64,000 bases of DNA. Source: Trichocoleus desertorum NBK24. Lineage in GTDB: Bacteria > Cyanobacteriota > Cyanobacteriia > FACHB-46. Positions 27,048 through 35,223 of the stretch are shown one piece after another. The notes beneath the pieces were generated by a model. That model made no database searches. It saw nothing but the letters and a program-made list of their open reading frames with translations, and had not been told where the DNA came from. The stretch is from contig NZ_CP116619.1 in assembly GCF_030409055.1 (NCBI RefSeq), positions 4,131,628 through 4,195,627 on the forward strand, in the 5' to 3' direction. The translations under genes were made by a program, and so were the position numbers. Position 1 is the first letter of the stretch. Each line of letters starts with the position of its first letter.

Positions 27048-28670
27048 ATGATGACTCACCAAACTACTGTCGAAATTTTGCCAGTTACGTTGCCACGGGA
27101 GATTCCAGAAGGGACTGCGGCTAATAGCCCGATCCGAGTGATTCAGAATTTGGAATCCCAAGTTAAAGTTTTAGATGAAAATCAACAAAAAATCGCTTTT
27201 GAGTATCCCGATGGGCCTCAGCGGCTCAGGGGATTAGCGGGGACGGGAAAAACAGTTTTGTTCGCTAAACGAGCGGCCAAAATTCATGCGGAGCATCCAG
27301 ATTGGAATATTGCTTTTGTATTTTTTACGCGATCGCTGTACCAACAAATTATTGAAGAACGAATTGGGCGGTATTACCAGGAACTAACAGGAAAAGTGCC
27401 CAACTGGGAAAAACTCAAGGTTTTACATGCTTGGGGGGCTAAGGATCAACCTGGTTTTTATCGCACTTTGGCGATCGAAGCTGGGGTAAAGCCAAAGAAT
27501 GTGAAGGATGTGGAGCAGGAAATTGGCAGAGTTTCGCCTGCAAAAGCCTTTGCCTATGTTTGCAATGGCTTGGAGCGGCAAGTGTCTCCGATTCCGTGCC
27601 TCTATGACGTGGTGTTGATTGATGAAGGTCAAGACTTGCCCTTTGCCTTCTATCGACTCGCTCGCAATAGCCTCACAACGCCAAAGCGCTTGTACTGGGC
27701 TTACGACGAGGCGCAGGGAATCGGTTCCTTAACGGTGCCCGAACCCGCTCAAGTATTTGGTCGTGATGCGGATGGTGTCCCGGTTGTAGATTTAGGTTTG
27801 GGACGCAACCAATCTTTTTTCTATGAAGGAACGACAATTCGTAAGTCGGAAAACCTGAATCGCTGCTACCGTACCCCACAATTGCTACTAATGACAGCCC
27901 AAGCCGTCAACATGGGGCTACTGAGACCGGAGGGGCCTTTGCAAGGGGTGAGCAATCAGGCGGAGTGGCGGAAGCTAGGCTACGAAGTGCTGGAGGGAGA
28001 CTTTACCGAGGCTAGTGTTCAGGCACGGCAACAGGTGACGATCGCCCGCCCTGCCGACAAAAATCTGCACCCAATTGACCAAGAGAATTTTGAAGCGAGA
28101 GAAGCGATCGCCGAGTTACTGAGCTTCCAGACCTTTGATCAGGAAGCAGCAGAACAAGAGTGGATCGCGCAGCAAATTGTGAATGATTTACGGCACGGCC
28201 TCCAACCCACTGATATTTTAGTCACTGCGTTATCTGGGGAGAATGAGAAACAGTATTGGCAAAGCTTTCAAGCTAAACTAAGCGCCTACGGCATCAAAAG
28301 CTTCATGGCAGGCGGAGAGACGCATCGCAATGAATTTATGCGGCCTGGACAGGTAACTTTAGCCAATATTCATCGGGCCAAAGGCAACGAAGCTTGGAAA
28401 GTCTATGCTTGTCGCTTTCACTGGGCGACTCGGCCTCTGATTTGGAAGCAAGAAAGCGAACTGCACAAGCGTAATGAAGCGTTTGTGGCCCTTACGCGAT
28501 CGCGAGTTTGGTGTGTCGTCACGGGATTGGACGATCCGATTTTTGAGGAACTCCGTCAAGCCAAAGCGCAATATCCCCAACTGACATTCCCTGCCTTTAA
28601 CAAAGCCTCGTTGCGACGAGTTCACGATGAAGAAAGCAGCGAAGCAGAACTAGCTCCCGTGGTTGGATAG
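27048..28670 (+). CDS. superfamily 1 helicase-like ATPase
   Basis: A 540-residue protein with the core motifs of UvrD/Rep-type SF1 helicases: Walker A GLAGTGKT at 62-69, Walker B/DExx as IDEGQD at 191-196, a motif V-like NIHRAKGNEAWKV, and motif VI-like FVALTRSRVWCVV. It is shorter than UvrD (~720) and has no nuclease or 2B-sized insertion, so it belongs to the compact helicase-like ATPases often found alone in bacterial genomes. DNA or RNA translocation is inferred, not shown. It is transcribed towards recJ and shares no operon. Tandem ATGs at 27048 and 27051 are both possible starts. A clear terminator follows. Confidence 0.8.
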   Translation: MMTHQTTVEILPVTLPREIPEGTAANSPIRVIQNLESQVKVLDENQQKIAFEYPDGPQRLRGLAGTGKTVLFAKRAAKIHAEHPDWNIAFVFFTRSLYQQIIEERIGRYYQELTGKVPNWEKLKVLHAWGAKDQPGFYRTLAIEAGVKPKNVKDVEQEIGRVSPAKAFAYVCNGLERQVSPIPCLYDVVLIDEGQDLPFAFYRLARNSLTTPKRLYWAYDEAQGIGSLTVPEPAQVFGRDADGVPVVDLGLGRNQSFFYEGTTIRKSENLNRCYRTPQLLLMTAQAVNMGLLRPEGPLQGVSNQAEWRKLGYEVLEGDFTEASVQARQQVTIARPADKNLHPIDQENFEAREAIAELLSFQTFDQEAAEQEWIAQQIVNDLRHGLQPTDILVTALSGENEKQYWQSFQAKLSAYGIKSFMAGGETHRNEFMRPGQVTLANIHRAKGNEAWKVYACRFHWATRPLIWKQESELHKRNEAFVALTRSRVWCVVTGLDDPIFEELRQAKAQYPQLTFPAFNKASLRRVHDEESSEAELAPVVG

Positions 28671-28722
28671 CCTTACCCTGCGATTGCTAGCCGAAGTAAG
28701 TTGAATTGTTGGGCATGTGTAG

Positions 28723-28745
28723 TGCGGGTATCTTGCCCGCATTTT
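28723..28745 (+). terminator. Intrinsic terminator after the helicase gene
   Basis: TGCGGG (28723-28728) and CCCGCA (28736-28741) form a 6-bp GC-rich stem with a 7-base loop followed by TTTT, 53 bases after the helicase stop and just before the convergent recJ end. Confidence 0.65.
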
Positions 28746-28757
28746 GATGGCGCTATT

Positions 28758-30845
28758 TTATGACCCTAAAGCCGATAGAGCCGTCTTAATCAGTTGATAG
28801 AAGAATGGCTGCGAAACGTTGATTTGTTTCGCTTCCACATCCGATTTGATCAGCCAACCTAGTTTTTGCCCTTTTTGAATTACAAGCTGCTGCCCTTCCG
28901 AGTTGGTAATTCTCAACTCTTTACCGCTTTGCTGCTCGTAGAGACAACAGGTGTATTGGCGATCACGGTAATCAAACGTCTGTTGGGTAGTTGGGGCATC
29001 TGGAGCCTGCTGATTCAGAGGCTCTAAAGCTTGAGAGGGGATTTCAGTGCTAGGCAACCGGACACCGACTAATTCTAGTTCTACCGTTTGATTGCCTTGC
29101 CAGTCATTTACTCGCAACTTGTAGGCAATATCGACTCGATTAGGCAACGGATAATATTCTCCCCAACGCCATGCCAAAGCCTGGATTCGAGGTTGAGCGA
29201 TCGCGGCTAAGGGGGCATGAGATGAGCTGACATCCTGGCTCACAGTGACCTTGAGGTGAGCTTGGTCTTTTCCAATCGTGCGCTGCTCAATTACCCGCAC
29301 ATTTGGAGTCCAGAACACTGGATCGGGGTTCTGGATGCCGCAGGGATGCAGCGCATCAATTTGCTCGTAAAGCGGTAAGTCAATTTGCTCCAAGTGAGCT
29401 TGCACATCAATCGCCAGGAGAGGCTTAAGCTGTTCGGGTTGAAGAGAATTACGGGCAAAGGTACGGAGGCGCGATCGCAGCTCTTCCAAATTTTCGGCTA
29501 AGAGGGTAAAACCACCTGCCGCTTGATGGCCTCCATGCTTTTCCAAAACTTCCTTGCAAAACTCCAACGCTTCAAACACATGAAAGTCAGGAATGCTGCG
29601 AGCTGAACCGCGAATTTTCTGATTGTCCTCCTCATAGGTGCCAATGAAAACGGGTACCCCGTAACGCTCAACCAAGCGAGACGCCACAATGCCAATTACC
29701 CCGTGATGCCAATTGGGTTGCACCAAAACCAACACGCGATCGTCTTGCAGATCGATATTACTCGCTTCATACCAGGCGATCGCTTCCTGTTCAATTTGGG
29801 TGCAAAGTTGTTGACGTTGCTGGTTAATTTGCTCACACTGCATCGCCCTCTCTAGAGCTACGCCCATGTCATCGGTCGTTAGCAGCTCGATTACCACTTG
29901 CGGATCAGCAATGCGCCCCACCGCGTTAATTCTCGGCCCCAAACTAAATCCGATCGCCTCTGGTTTTAGGGCTTTGGAGCTACCCAACCCAGCCACTTGA
30001 ATTAAAGCTTGCACCCCAGGAATCTGCGATTGGGGTAGTCGCTGCAAACCTCGCTTCACCCAACGCCGATTTACCCCGGTTAAAGGCGCTAAATCCGCGA
30101 TCGTTCCTAGAGTAAACAGTTCTAGTAGTAAATTGCCTAGGTCTTTTGCGTCCAGTTGCTGAGCTAGGGTTGTCGCCAAAATATAGGCTACCCCGACTCC
30201 AGCTACCCCTCGATAAGGCGAGTCCTCATGAATCAGCTTGGGATTGAGGATGGCATTGGCAGGTGGAATCTCTGTCGGGACTTCGTGGTGATCGGTGACG
30301 ATGACGGCTAGACCCAGCTCACGGGCTCTAGCGATCGGTTTGACCGCAGCAATGCCGTTATCCACCGTCAGAATCAGCCGTACCCCTTCGCGATGGAAGT
30401 CCTCCACAATGCGCTCATTGATGCCATAGCCCTCGCTCATGCGGCTAGGAATGGCGTAATCTACCTCCGCGCCCAACGCCCGCAAAGCCCGCAGCAATAG
30501 TGCCGTGCTGGTCATGCCATCAGCATCGTAGTCGCCACAAATGGCAATTTTGTGCTGATTTGCAATCGCTTCTTGCAATAGCTCCACACTCACCGCCAAA
30601 TCGGGAAAATCTTCCAGCGGCGAGGGTAGCACCTGTAAGTCTGGGTCGAGATAAATTTCTGCCTGCTCCGGCGTAGCTATGCCCCGGTTGATCAACACCT
30701 GAGCCAGTAGCGGTGAAAGCTGGGTCGCCTGCACGATCGCTTCAACCCGTTCCAAATCACGCTCAGCGATTGCCCACCGTTTATCAGGCAGTCGGGGCTC
30801 CCGGTGGGACAAGGATGGAGAGGAAGAAACGGGTAAATCTAGCAC
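28758..30845 (-). CDS. recJ: single-stranded-DNA-specific exonuclease RecJ
   Basis: RecJ is a 5'-to-3' exonuclease on single-stranded DNA used in recombination, mismatch and base-excision repair. The 695-residue protein has the DHH-family metal motifs: DYDADG at 105-110, VDNG at 161-164 and DHH at 185-187. The C-terminal DHHA1 domain includes GGHQAAGGFTL. It is about 120 residues longer than E. coli RecJ (577), with the extra sequence as a C-terminal region beyond ~570, as in other cyanobacteria. The start is GTG at 30845. A small secreted-protein gene lies 39 bases upstream on the same strand. Confidence 0.96.
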   Translation of the reverse strand: MLDLPVSSSPSLSHREPRLPDKRWAIAERDLERVEAIVQATQLSPLLAQVLINRGIATPEQAEIYLDPDLQVLPSPLEDFPDLAVSVELLQEAIANQHKIAICGDYDADGMTSTALLLRALRALGAEVDYAIPSRMSEGYGINERIVEDFHREGVRLILTVDNGIAAVKPIARARELGLAVIVTDHHEVPTEIPPANAILNPKLIHEDSPYRGVAGVGVAYILATTLAQQLDAKDLGNLLLELFTLGTIADLAPLTGVNRRWVKRGLQRLPQSQIPGVQALIQVAGLGSSKALKPEAIGFSLGPRINAVGRIADPQVVIELLTTDDMGVALERAMQCEQINQQRQQLCTQIEQEAIAWYEASNIDLQDDRVLVLVQPNWHHGVIGIVASRLVERYGVPVFIGTYEEDNQKIRGSARSIPDFHVFEALEFCKEVLEKHGGHQAAGGFTLLAENLEELRSRLRTFARNSLQPEQLKPLLAIDVQAHLEQIDLPLYEQIDALHPCGIQNPDPVFWTPNVRVIEQRTIGKDQAHLKVTVSQDVSSSHAPLAAIAQPRIQALAWRWGEYYPLPNRVDIAYKLRVNDWQGNQTVELELVGVRLPSTEIPSQALEPLNQQAPDAPTTQQTFDYRDRQYTCCLYEQQSGKELRITNSEGQQLVIQKGQKLGWLIKSDVEAKQINVSQPFFYQLIKTALSALGS

Positions 30846-30884
30846 AGATATTTCAGTTCAAACACGCTCAGCCGATTGTACTGG

Positions 30885-31337
30885 CTAAAAGATGGCAACA
30901 CGACCATCATTTAACAAATAAACAGAGCGATCGCCGGGGGGGCTGCCTCCGGGCCGAATTTCAATTCTGAGTGTTTTAGGATTCGGCTGAGAAATTCTAG
31001 CTTGGAGAGGCAGCGCCGTTTCGTCCCAGAAATACACTGAAATGTTCGGAGTTGTACCATCGCCTTGAGTAAATTTCAATTCCTGTCCAGGCCGCATGGG
31101 GACTGGATCAGTACCAAAGACTTTTTGAAACTGCACTAAACTAGCAGTCTGATTGACCACTTCCACGCTAATTCGTTGTCCTGGAGTGAACTGGATTGGC
31201 TTAGGGCCACACCGAGAAGCACAAGTGCCCGCCCAAACAGGATTAACGGCCTGAGCTTGGCTCAGAAGCAGCGTTGCAGTCATCAAAGCTGGCGCGAGTA
31301 AAACACCGGGTAAAAGTTTAACCATAAGTTTAGCCAT
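30885..31337 (-). CDS. small secreted protein of unknown function
   Basis: A 150-residue protein with a clear signal peptide (MAKLMVKLLPGVLLAPALM then TATLLLSQAQA, cleavage near residue 30). The mature part has two cysteines (GTCASRCG) and a likely beta-sandwich (RISVEVVNQTASLVQFQ, ISVYFWDETALPLQARI, LRIEIRPGG). I recognise no family. It is 39 bases upstream of recJ on the same strand, so the two may share a transcript, although an exported protein and a DNA exonuclease have no obvious link. Confidence 0.75.
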   Translation of the reverse strand: MAKLMVKLLPGVLLAPALMTATLLLSQAQAVNPVWAGTCASRCGPKPIQFTPGQRISVEVVNQTASLVQFQKVFGTDPVPMRPGQELKFTQGDGTTPNISVYFWDETALPLQARISQPNPKTLRIEIRPGGSPPGDRSVYLLNDGRVAIF

Positions 31338-31443
31338 AGAAAAATTGCAGAAATGAGTGGATCTCTGTGATTGCTCCCATTAGCAGGATGCCGCACTTTA
31401 AGACAAATCATGCCCATTGGCTGCAAAATTATTGCCGCTTGGC

Positions 31444-32751
31444 TTAGAGGAGGCGCAATTGGGTTTCTCCATCTAGTGCTCGGCTGGAACCTGGATGGTT
31501 AGCGATCGCAGGCTGTTCGTCAAGCCACTCTTCCGCATCAGCGTCTAGTAAACCTTGGGCCGCTTGCAGCAGATCGCTCTGAATATCTTGCAAATCTTCC
31601 CGATTGGCTAAGTAAGTTTTCAGAGCTGCTAAAGGGTCAATGCTGCTACCAACTCCTAATTCTGGTAACCGAGGACGAGCCAACTGGCTGACTAGCTCTG
31701 GCTGAATCGTATAACTGTGGGCACTGTGCAGAGCGGCGTGCAAAGGAGCATTGTCAATCTCGTCTAGTTGCTCAGAGCGAATTTGATAAATCAACCGCAC
31801 CACAGCATCCGCTACCAACTCTGGCTTTAACGCTTTTAGGAGCTTTGCTTGGGGGTCTTCCGCCTCTGAAACATTTACTTCAATCGTGCGAAATGCTCGT
31901 ACAGGCAAGGCACAAAACTCCAGCTTCGTCGCTCCCCGCTCTACCTCGACCAGCACAAAGCCTTTGTCTTCCTTTTCCTCACTGAAATCCACCCGCTCAA
32001 TACTGCCGGGATAGACCACGGGTGGCTCATGACACAGGATCTGATGCCGATGCACATGCCCCAGCGCCACATAGTCAAAGCAAGGCCGAGCCAGCAACGC
32101 CAGCGGAATCGTAAATCCCTTACCCACTGCCAGAAACCGTTCCGCTCCATAGAAGGCTGAGTCTGCCATCAAATGCCCCAAAAGCACCGTTGGCATCTCC
32201 GGATCAAGCCGCCGCACCTCCCCCTCTAGCGCTACCCGCAGACGATCGATCAACAACTGATTCACCTCCGCCATTGATAACCCTTCCGTTTCCGGGCGCG
32301 TCAATAACGTCGAGCGAGTTAGCCAAGGCAAAGTCACGACTTGAATTGGGCCGTTGCGAGTCGGAATTAGGTGAGTTTCCAGGCGATCGCCTACCACAAA
32401 CCCAGGCACCCCCAGCGTCCGATAAATGCACAAACTCGCGCCCCCCTGCCCCTGCGAATGCTGATCATGGTTGCCCACCAGTAACACCGTCGGAATCTGA
32501 GCATCCACCAAACGACGAAACTGAGTCGCAAACACCTCCTGCACAATCGGCGGTGGCGTCGCATCCGGAAACGCATCTCCCCCAAACAGCACCAAATCCA
32601 CAGGCTCCGCGATCGCCCGGTCAATACAGCGCCCTAGCGTCGCCACAAAATCTTCCAGGCGAGTATTCAATCCCGTTTCTGGATTAACCCGCCCGTGGGA
32701 AAACCCACTACCCATGTGAATATCAGAGAGATGCAGAATTTTAATTGCCAC
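31444..32751 (-). CDS. SbcD/Mre11-like DNA repair exonuclease
   Basis: A calcineurin-like metallophosphoesterase of the SbcD/Mre11 type, the nuclease half of a complex that processes DNA ends and hairpins. The 435-residue protein has the metal motifs in order: HLSDIH (Asp10, His12), GGDAF (Asp59), GNHDQH (Asn94, His95), LLGHLMAD, and ALGHVHRHQ. The C-terminal ~150 residues would be the capping and partner-binding region. The start is GTG at 32751. No SbcC/Rad50 ATPase gene lies next to it, so its partner, if any, is elsewhere. Confidence 0.9.
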   Translation of the reverse strand: MAIKILHLSDIHMGSGFSHGRVNPETGLNTRLEDFVATLGRCIDRAIAEPVDLVLFGGDAFPDATPPPIVQEVFATQFRRLVDAQIPTVLLVGNHDQHSQGQGGASLCIYRTLGVPGFVVGDRLETHLIPTRNGPIQVVTLPWLTRSTLLTRPETEGLSMAEVNQLLIDRLRVALEGEVRRLDPEMPTVLLGHLMADSAFYGAERFLAVGKGFTIPLALLARPCFDYVALGHVHRHQILCHEPPVVYPGSIERVDFSEEKEDKGFVLVEVERGATKLEFCALPVRAFRTIEVNVSEAEDPQAKLLKALKPELVADAVVRLIYQIRSEQLDEIDNAPLHAALHSAHSYTIQPELVSQLARPRLPELGVGSSIDPLAALKTYLANREDLQDIQSDLLQAAQGLLDADAEEWLDEQPAIANHPGSSRALDGETQLRLL

Positions 32752-32811
32752 TTCAGGTCATCCGGGCGCAACGAATCGACTGGGTATACAACAACTTAGC
32801 ACTGAGGGGAG

Positions 32812-33018
32812 GGATGAAAGATGAAAGAGGGGAGAAGGGAGTGCTGGGTGCTGAGAAGTTGGAAGTTGGAAGCTAGGAGTTGGAAACTAGAAAGTGAGGA
32901 GTGAGGAGCGCAAGAAACAAGAATCGAAACACCCACACTCAAAGTCGTCTGGAGGAGGTCTGGAGGACGCAGCCGTCCTTCAGCGGGGGTTTGGGGGCGA
33001 GTGCCCCCAAGGTTCGGG
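32812..33018 (+). repeat. Composite intergenic repeat, copy 1
   Basis: The 409-base spacer at 32752-33160 is mostly this element. A ~100-base purine-rich stretch (32812-32910) leads into a ~93-base core (32926-33018) that is nearly identical to 36942-37033. The core has two hairpins: AGGACG/CGTCCT (32964-32969 and 32974-32979) and TTGGGGGC/GCCCCCAA (32991-32998 and 33003-33010). No coding sequence is seen. It sits between the divergent nuclease and glutaredoxin-like genes. Confidence 0.75.
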
Positions 33019-33160
33019 CCGTAGATGTAGCATTCATCTCAAAAGCACCCAATCTCAAAAAATTCCAAACCGCTAGATATAACGAGACTTTCCTGAAAAA
33101 ATAAGCTTCGTAGCGGATAAACAAAACAGATCTTGCAGGGGCCAAGGTAGAAAACAGAAC

Positions 33161-33445
33161 ATGAAATTGATTTTGTACAGTAAACCTGGTTGCCACTTAT
33201 GCGAAGGATTGCAGGAAAAGCTAGCTCAAATTCAAAACTTAAAGATTGACCTAGAAATTCGTGACATTACCACCCGTAACGACTGGTTTCAGGCTTACCA
33301 GTACGAAATCCCTGTCCTTTTGCGAGTGAATCCCCAACCAACAGGCGAAGTCGAAGAACTATTACCTCGTCCTTCACCCAGAGCTAGCGTTACCCAGTTG
33401 GAACAAATGCTACAGAAATATTGGCTAGCAGATCAGTCAGAATAG
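33161..33445 (+). CDS. glutaredoxin-like thioredoxin-fold protein
   Basis: A 94-residue thioredoxin-fold protein of the glutaredoxin-like family (DUF836 type). The redox motif is CHLC at 11-14 after LILYSKPG. A cis-Pro region follows at EIPVLLRVN (the Pro precedes VLL). It lacks the typical glutathione-binding TVP and GG sequence of true glutaredoxins, so the electron donor is uncertain. It lies 31 bases upstream of murE on the same strand and may share its transcript. Confidence 0.85.
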   Translation: MKLILYSKPGCHLCEGLQEKLAQIQNLKIDLEIRDITTRNDWFQAYQYEIPVLLRVNPQPTGEVEELLPRPSPRASVTQLEQMLQKYWLADQSE

Positions 33446-33458
33446 GCGCAGGATGTGC

Positions 33459-33469
33459 GTGTGAGGAGT
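33459..33469 (+). promoter_or_regulatory. murE Shine-Dalgarno with full complement of the Yfr1 sRNA core
   Basis: GTGTGAGGAGT is exactly the reverse complement of ACTCCTCACAC, the ultraconserved single-stranded motif of the cyanobacterial sRNA Yfr1. It ends seven bases before the murE ATG and contains the GAGGAG ribosome-binding site. Yfr1 is known to repress targets by pairing near the ribosome-binding site, so murE could be a target. Chance overlap with an ordinary Shine-Dalgarno explains about six of the eleven bases. Confidence 0.5.
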
Positions 33470-33476
33470 TGCTGAC

Positions 33477-34967
33477 ATGAAACTACGAGAATTATTAGCA
33501 GCAGTACCAGGCGTAACACAACCGCCCAGTCATGCCGCCTTGGAATCCGAAGTGAAAGGGTTAACCACCAACTCTCTCGCTTGCCAACCCGGAGATTTAT
33601 TTATCGGCATGCCCGGAACCCGTGTCGATGGTGGCGAATTTTGGCCCAGTGCGATCGCCTCTGGTGCCGTAGCAGCTTTGGTTTCATCCACTGCTGCCCA
33701 GAAACGACCCCACACTGAATCAGAAGATGCTTGTGTGATTCCTGCTGCCGATATGGTGCAAGCTTGTGCCCAAGTAGCCGCTGCCTTCTACGACTACCCC
33801 GCCCAAAAGCTGCAACTGGTCGGCGTTACAGGTACCAACGGCAAAACCACCACCACCCATCTGATCGAATTCCTGCTTAACCAAGCAAATCCCTCCACGG
33901 CTTTATTCGGCACGCTCTATGCTCGCTGGCCTGGTTATCAGAAAACCGCAGCCCACACCACCCCCTTCGCGATCGATTTACAACAAAACCTAGCAGCAGC
34001 AGTGGCAGCAGGCTGCGAATATGGCGTGATGGAAGTTAGCTCTCATGCGCTGGCTCAAGGTCGAGTGTTGGGTTGTGGCTTTGAAGTGGCTGTCTTCACC
34101 AACCTCACCCAAGACCACCTAGACTACCACCGCGACTTAGAAGATTACTTTGCTGCAAAAGCTCTCCTGTTTAGCCCTGCCTACCTCACGGGCCGAGCCA
34201 TCATCAACCTTGACGATGCTTATGGGCGGCGCTTAATTGATCAGCTACCAGCAGAGCAGGTATGGAGTTACAGCACCCAAGACTCCAGTGCTGACTTATG
34301 GACAAGCGACCTCACCTACGAATCCAACGGAGTCAGCGGTACACTGCACACCCCTAAAGGAGCGATCGCCTTCCTATCACCCCTGGTAGGCCAATTTAAC
34401 TTAGCCAATTTACTCGCTGCGGTTGGCACGGCGCTTCATCTGGGTCTAGACTTACCCGCCCTTGTCGCTGCTTTACCTCAGTTCTCTGGGGTGCCCGGAC
34501 GGATGGAGCGAGTCCAAATCAACGCTAACCAAGACATTAGCGTGATCGTGGATTATGCCCACACCCCAGACAGCTTAGAAAATCTGCTTAAAGCGGCTCG
34601 GCCCTTCATCAAAGAACGCATGATTTGTGTGTTTGGTTGTGGTGGCGATCGCGATCGCACCAAGCGGCCTCAAATGGGCAAAATTGCCGCCGATCTCGCC
34701 GATCTCGCCATCGTCACTTCCGACAACCCCCGCACCGAAGACCCAGAGCGGATTTTGCAAGACATTCTGGCTGGCATTCCCGCTAGCGTGAACCCACTAG
34801 TGATTTGCGATCGCGCCGAAGCCATCCGCACCGCCATTCTGGAAGCCAAACCCGGAGATGGGGTGCTAATTGCAGGTAAGGGCCACGAAGATTACCAGAT
34901 CTTAGGCACCGAGAAGATTCACTTTGACGATCGCGAACAAGCCAGAGCCGCTTTAGAATTGCGCTAA
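33477..34967 (+). CDS. murE: UDP-N-acetylmuramoyl-L-alanyl-D-glutamate--2,6-diaminopimelate ligase
   Basis: MurE adds the third residue of the peptidoglycan stem peptide in the cytoplasm. The 496-residue protein has the Mur ligase ATP-binding motif GTNGKTT at 119-125, the VMEVSSHAL segment (~184-192) and VDYAHTPDSLE (~358-368). The DNPR motif at 416-419 marks specificity for meso-diaminopimelate rather than lysine. The asd-dapA pair at the window start feeds the pathway that makes this substrate. A GAGGAG Shine-Dalgarno lies in a possible Yfr1-pairing site. A strong terminator follows. Confidence 0.97.
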   Translation: MKLRELLAAVPGVTQPPSHAALESEVKGLTTNSLACQPGDLFIGMPGTRVDGGEFWPSAIASGAVAALVSSTAAQKRPHTESEDACVIPAADMVQACAQVAAAFYDYPAQKLQLVGVTGTNGKTTTTHLIEFLLNQANPSTALFGTLYARWPGYQKTAAHTTPFAIDLQQNLAAAVAAGCEYGVMEVSSHALAQGRVLGCGFEVAVFTNLTQDHLDYHRDLEDYFAAKALLFSPAYLTGRAIINLDDAYGRRLIDQLPAEQVWSYSTQDSSADLWTSDLTYESNGVSGTLHTPKGAIAFLSPLVGQFNLANLLAAVGTALHLGLDLPALVAALPQFSGVPGRMERVQINANQDISVIVDYAHTPDSLENLLKAARPFIKERMICVFGCGGDRDRTKRPQMGKIAADLADLAIVTSDNPRTEDPERILQDILAGIPASVNPLVICDRAEAIRTAILEAKPGDGVLIAGKGHEDYQILGTEKIHFDDREQARAALELR

Positions 34968-35026
34968 CAGCAGAAGTTCAAGCGTTGTAATTGAGCGATC
35001 GCCTTGAGATTGCCAAGAGTATTTTT

Positions 35027-35058
35027 AGAGGGTGTTTCGCGAAAGCCCCTCTATTTTT
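35027..35058 (+). terminator. Intrinsic terminator after murE
   Basis: AGAGGG (35027-35032) and CCCTCT (35047-35052) enclose a self-complementary TTTCGCGAAA and are followed by ATTTTT. An ATTTTT also stands on the other side, so it may act in both directions. It lies 60 bases after murE. Confidence 0.7.
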
Positions 35059-35223
35059 GTGCTCATTGACCACCCTAGTTTTCATCTCGATCCTGAGAAA
35101 TGTTGCGAAAGACTGCAAGTGGGTGGCAATTTTTGCGAATAGTCAGTAGATCTGAAAGGAGACCTGGATTCAGTCCAATCACCTAGGTTGGGTGTTAAGC
35201 TGCTGTCACTTTCTTCATACCCC

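Noticed and set aside
33440-33480. A yfr1 gene on the minus strand
   Set aside because: The core motif is present on the minus strand, but there are no flanking stem-loops and no U-run after it, so it fits a target site better than the sRNA gene.
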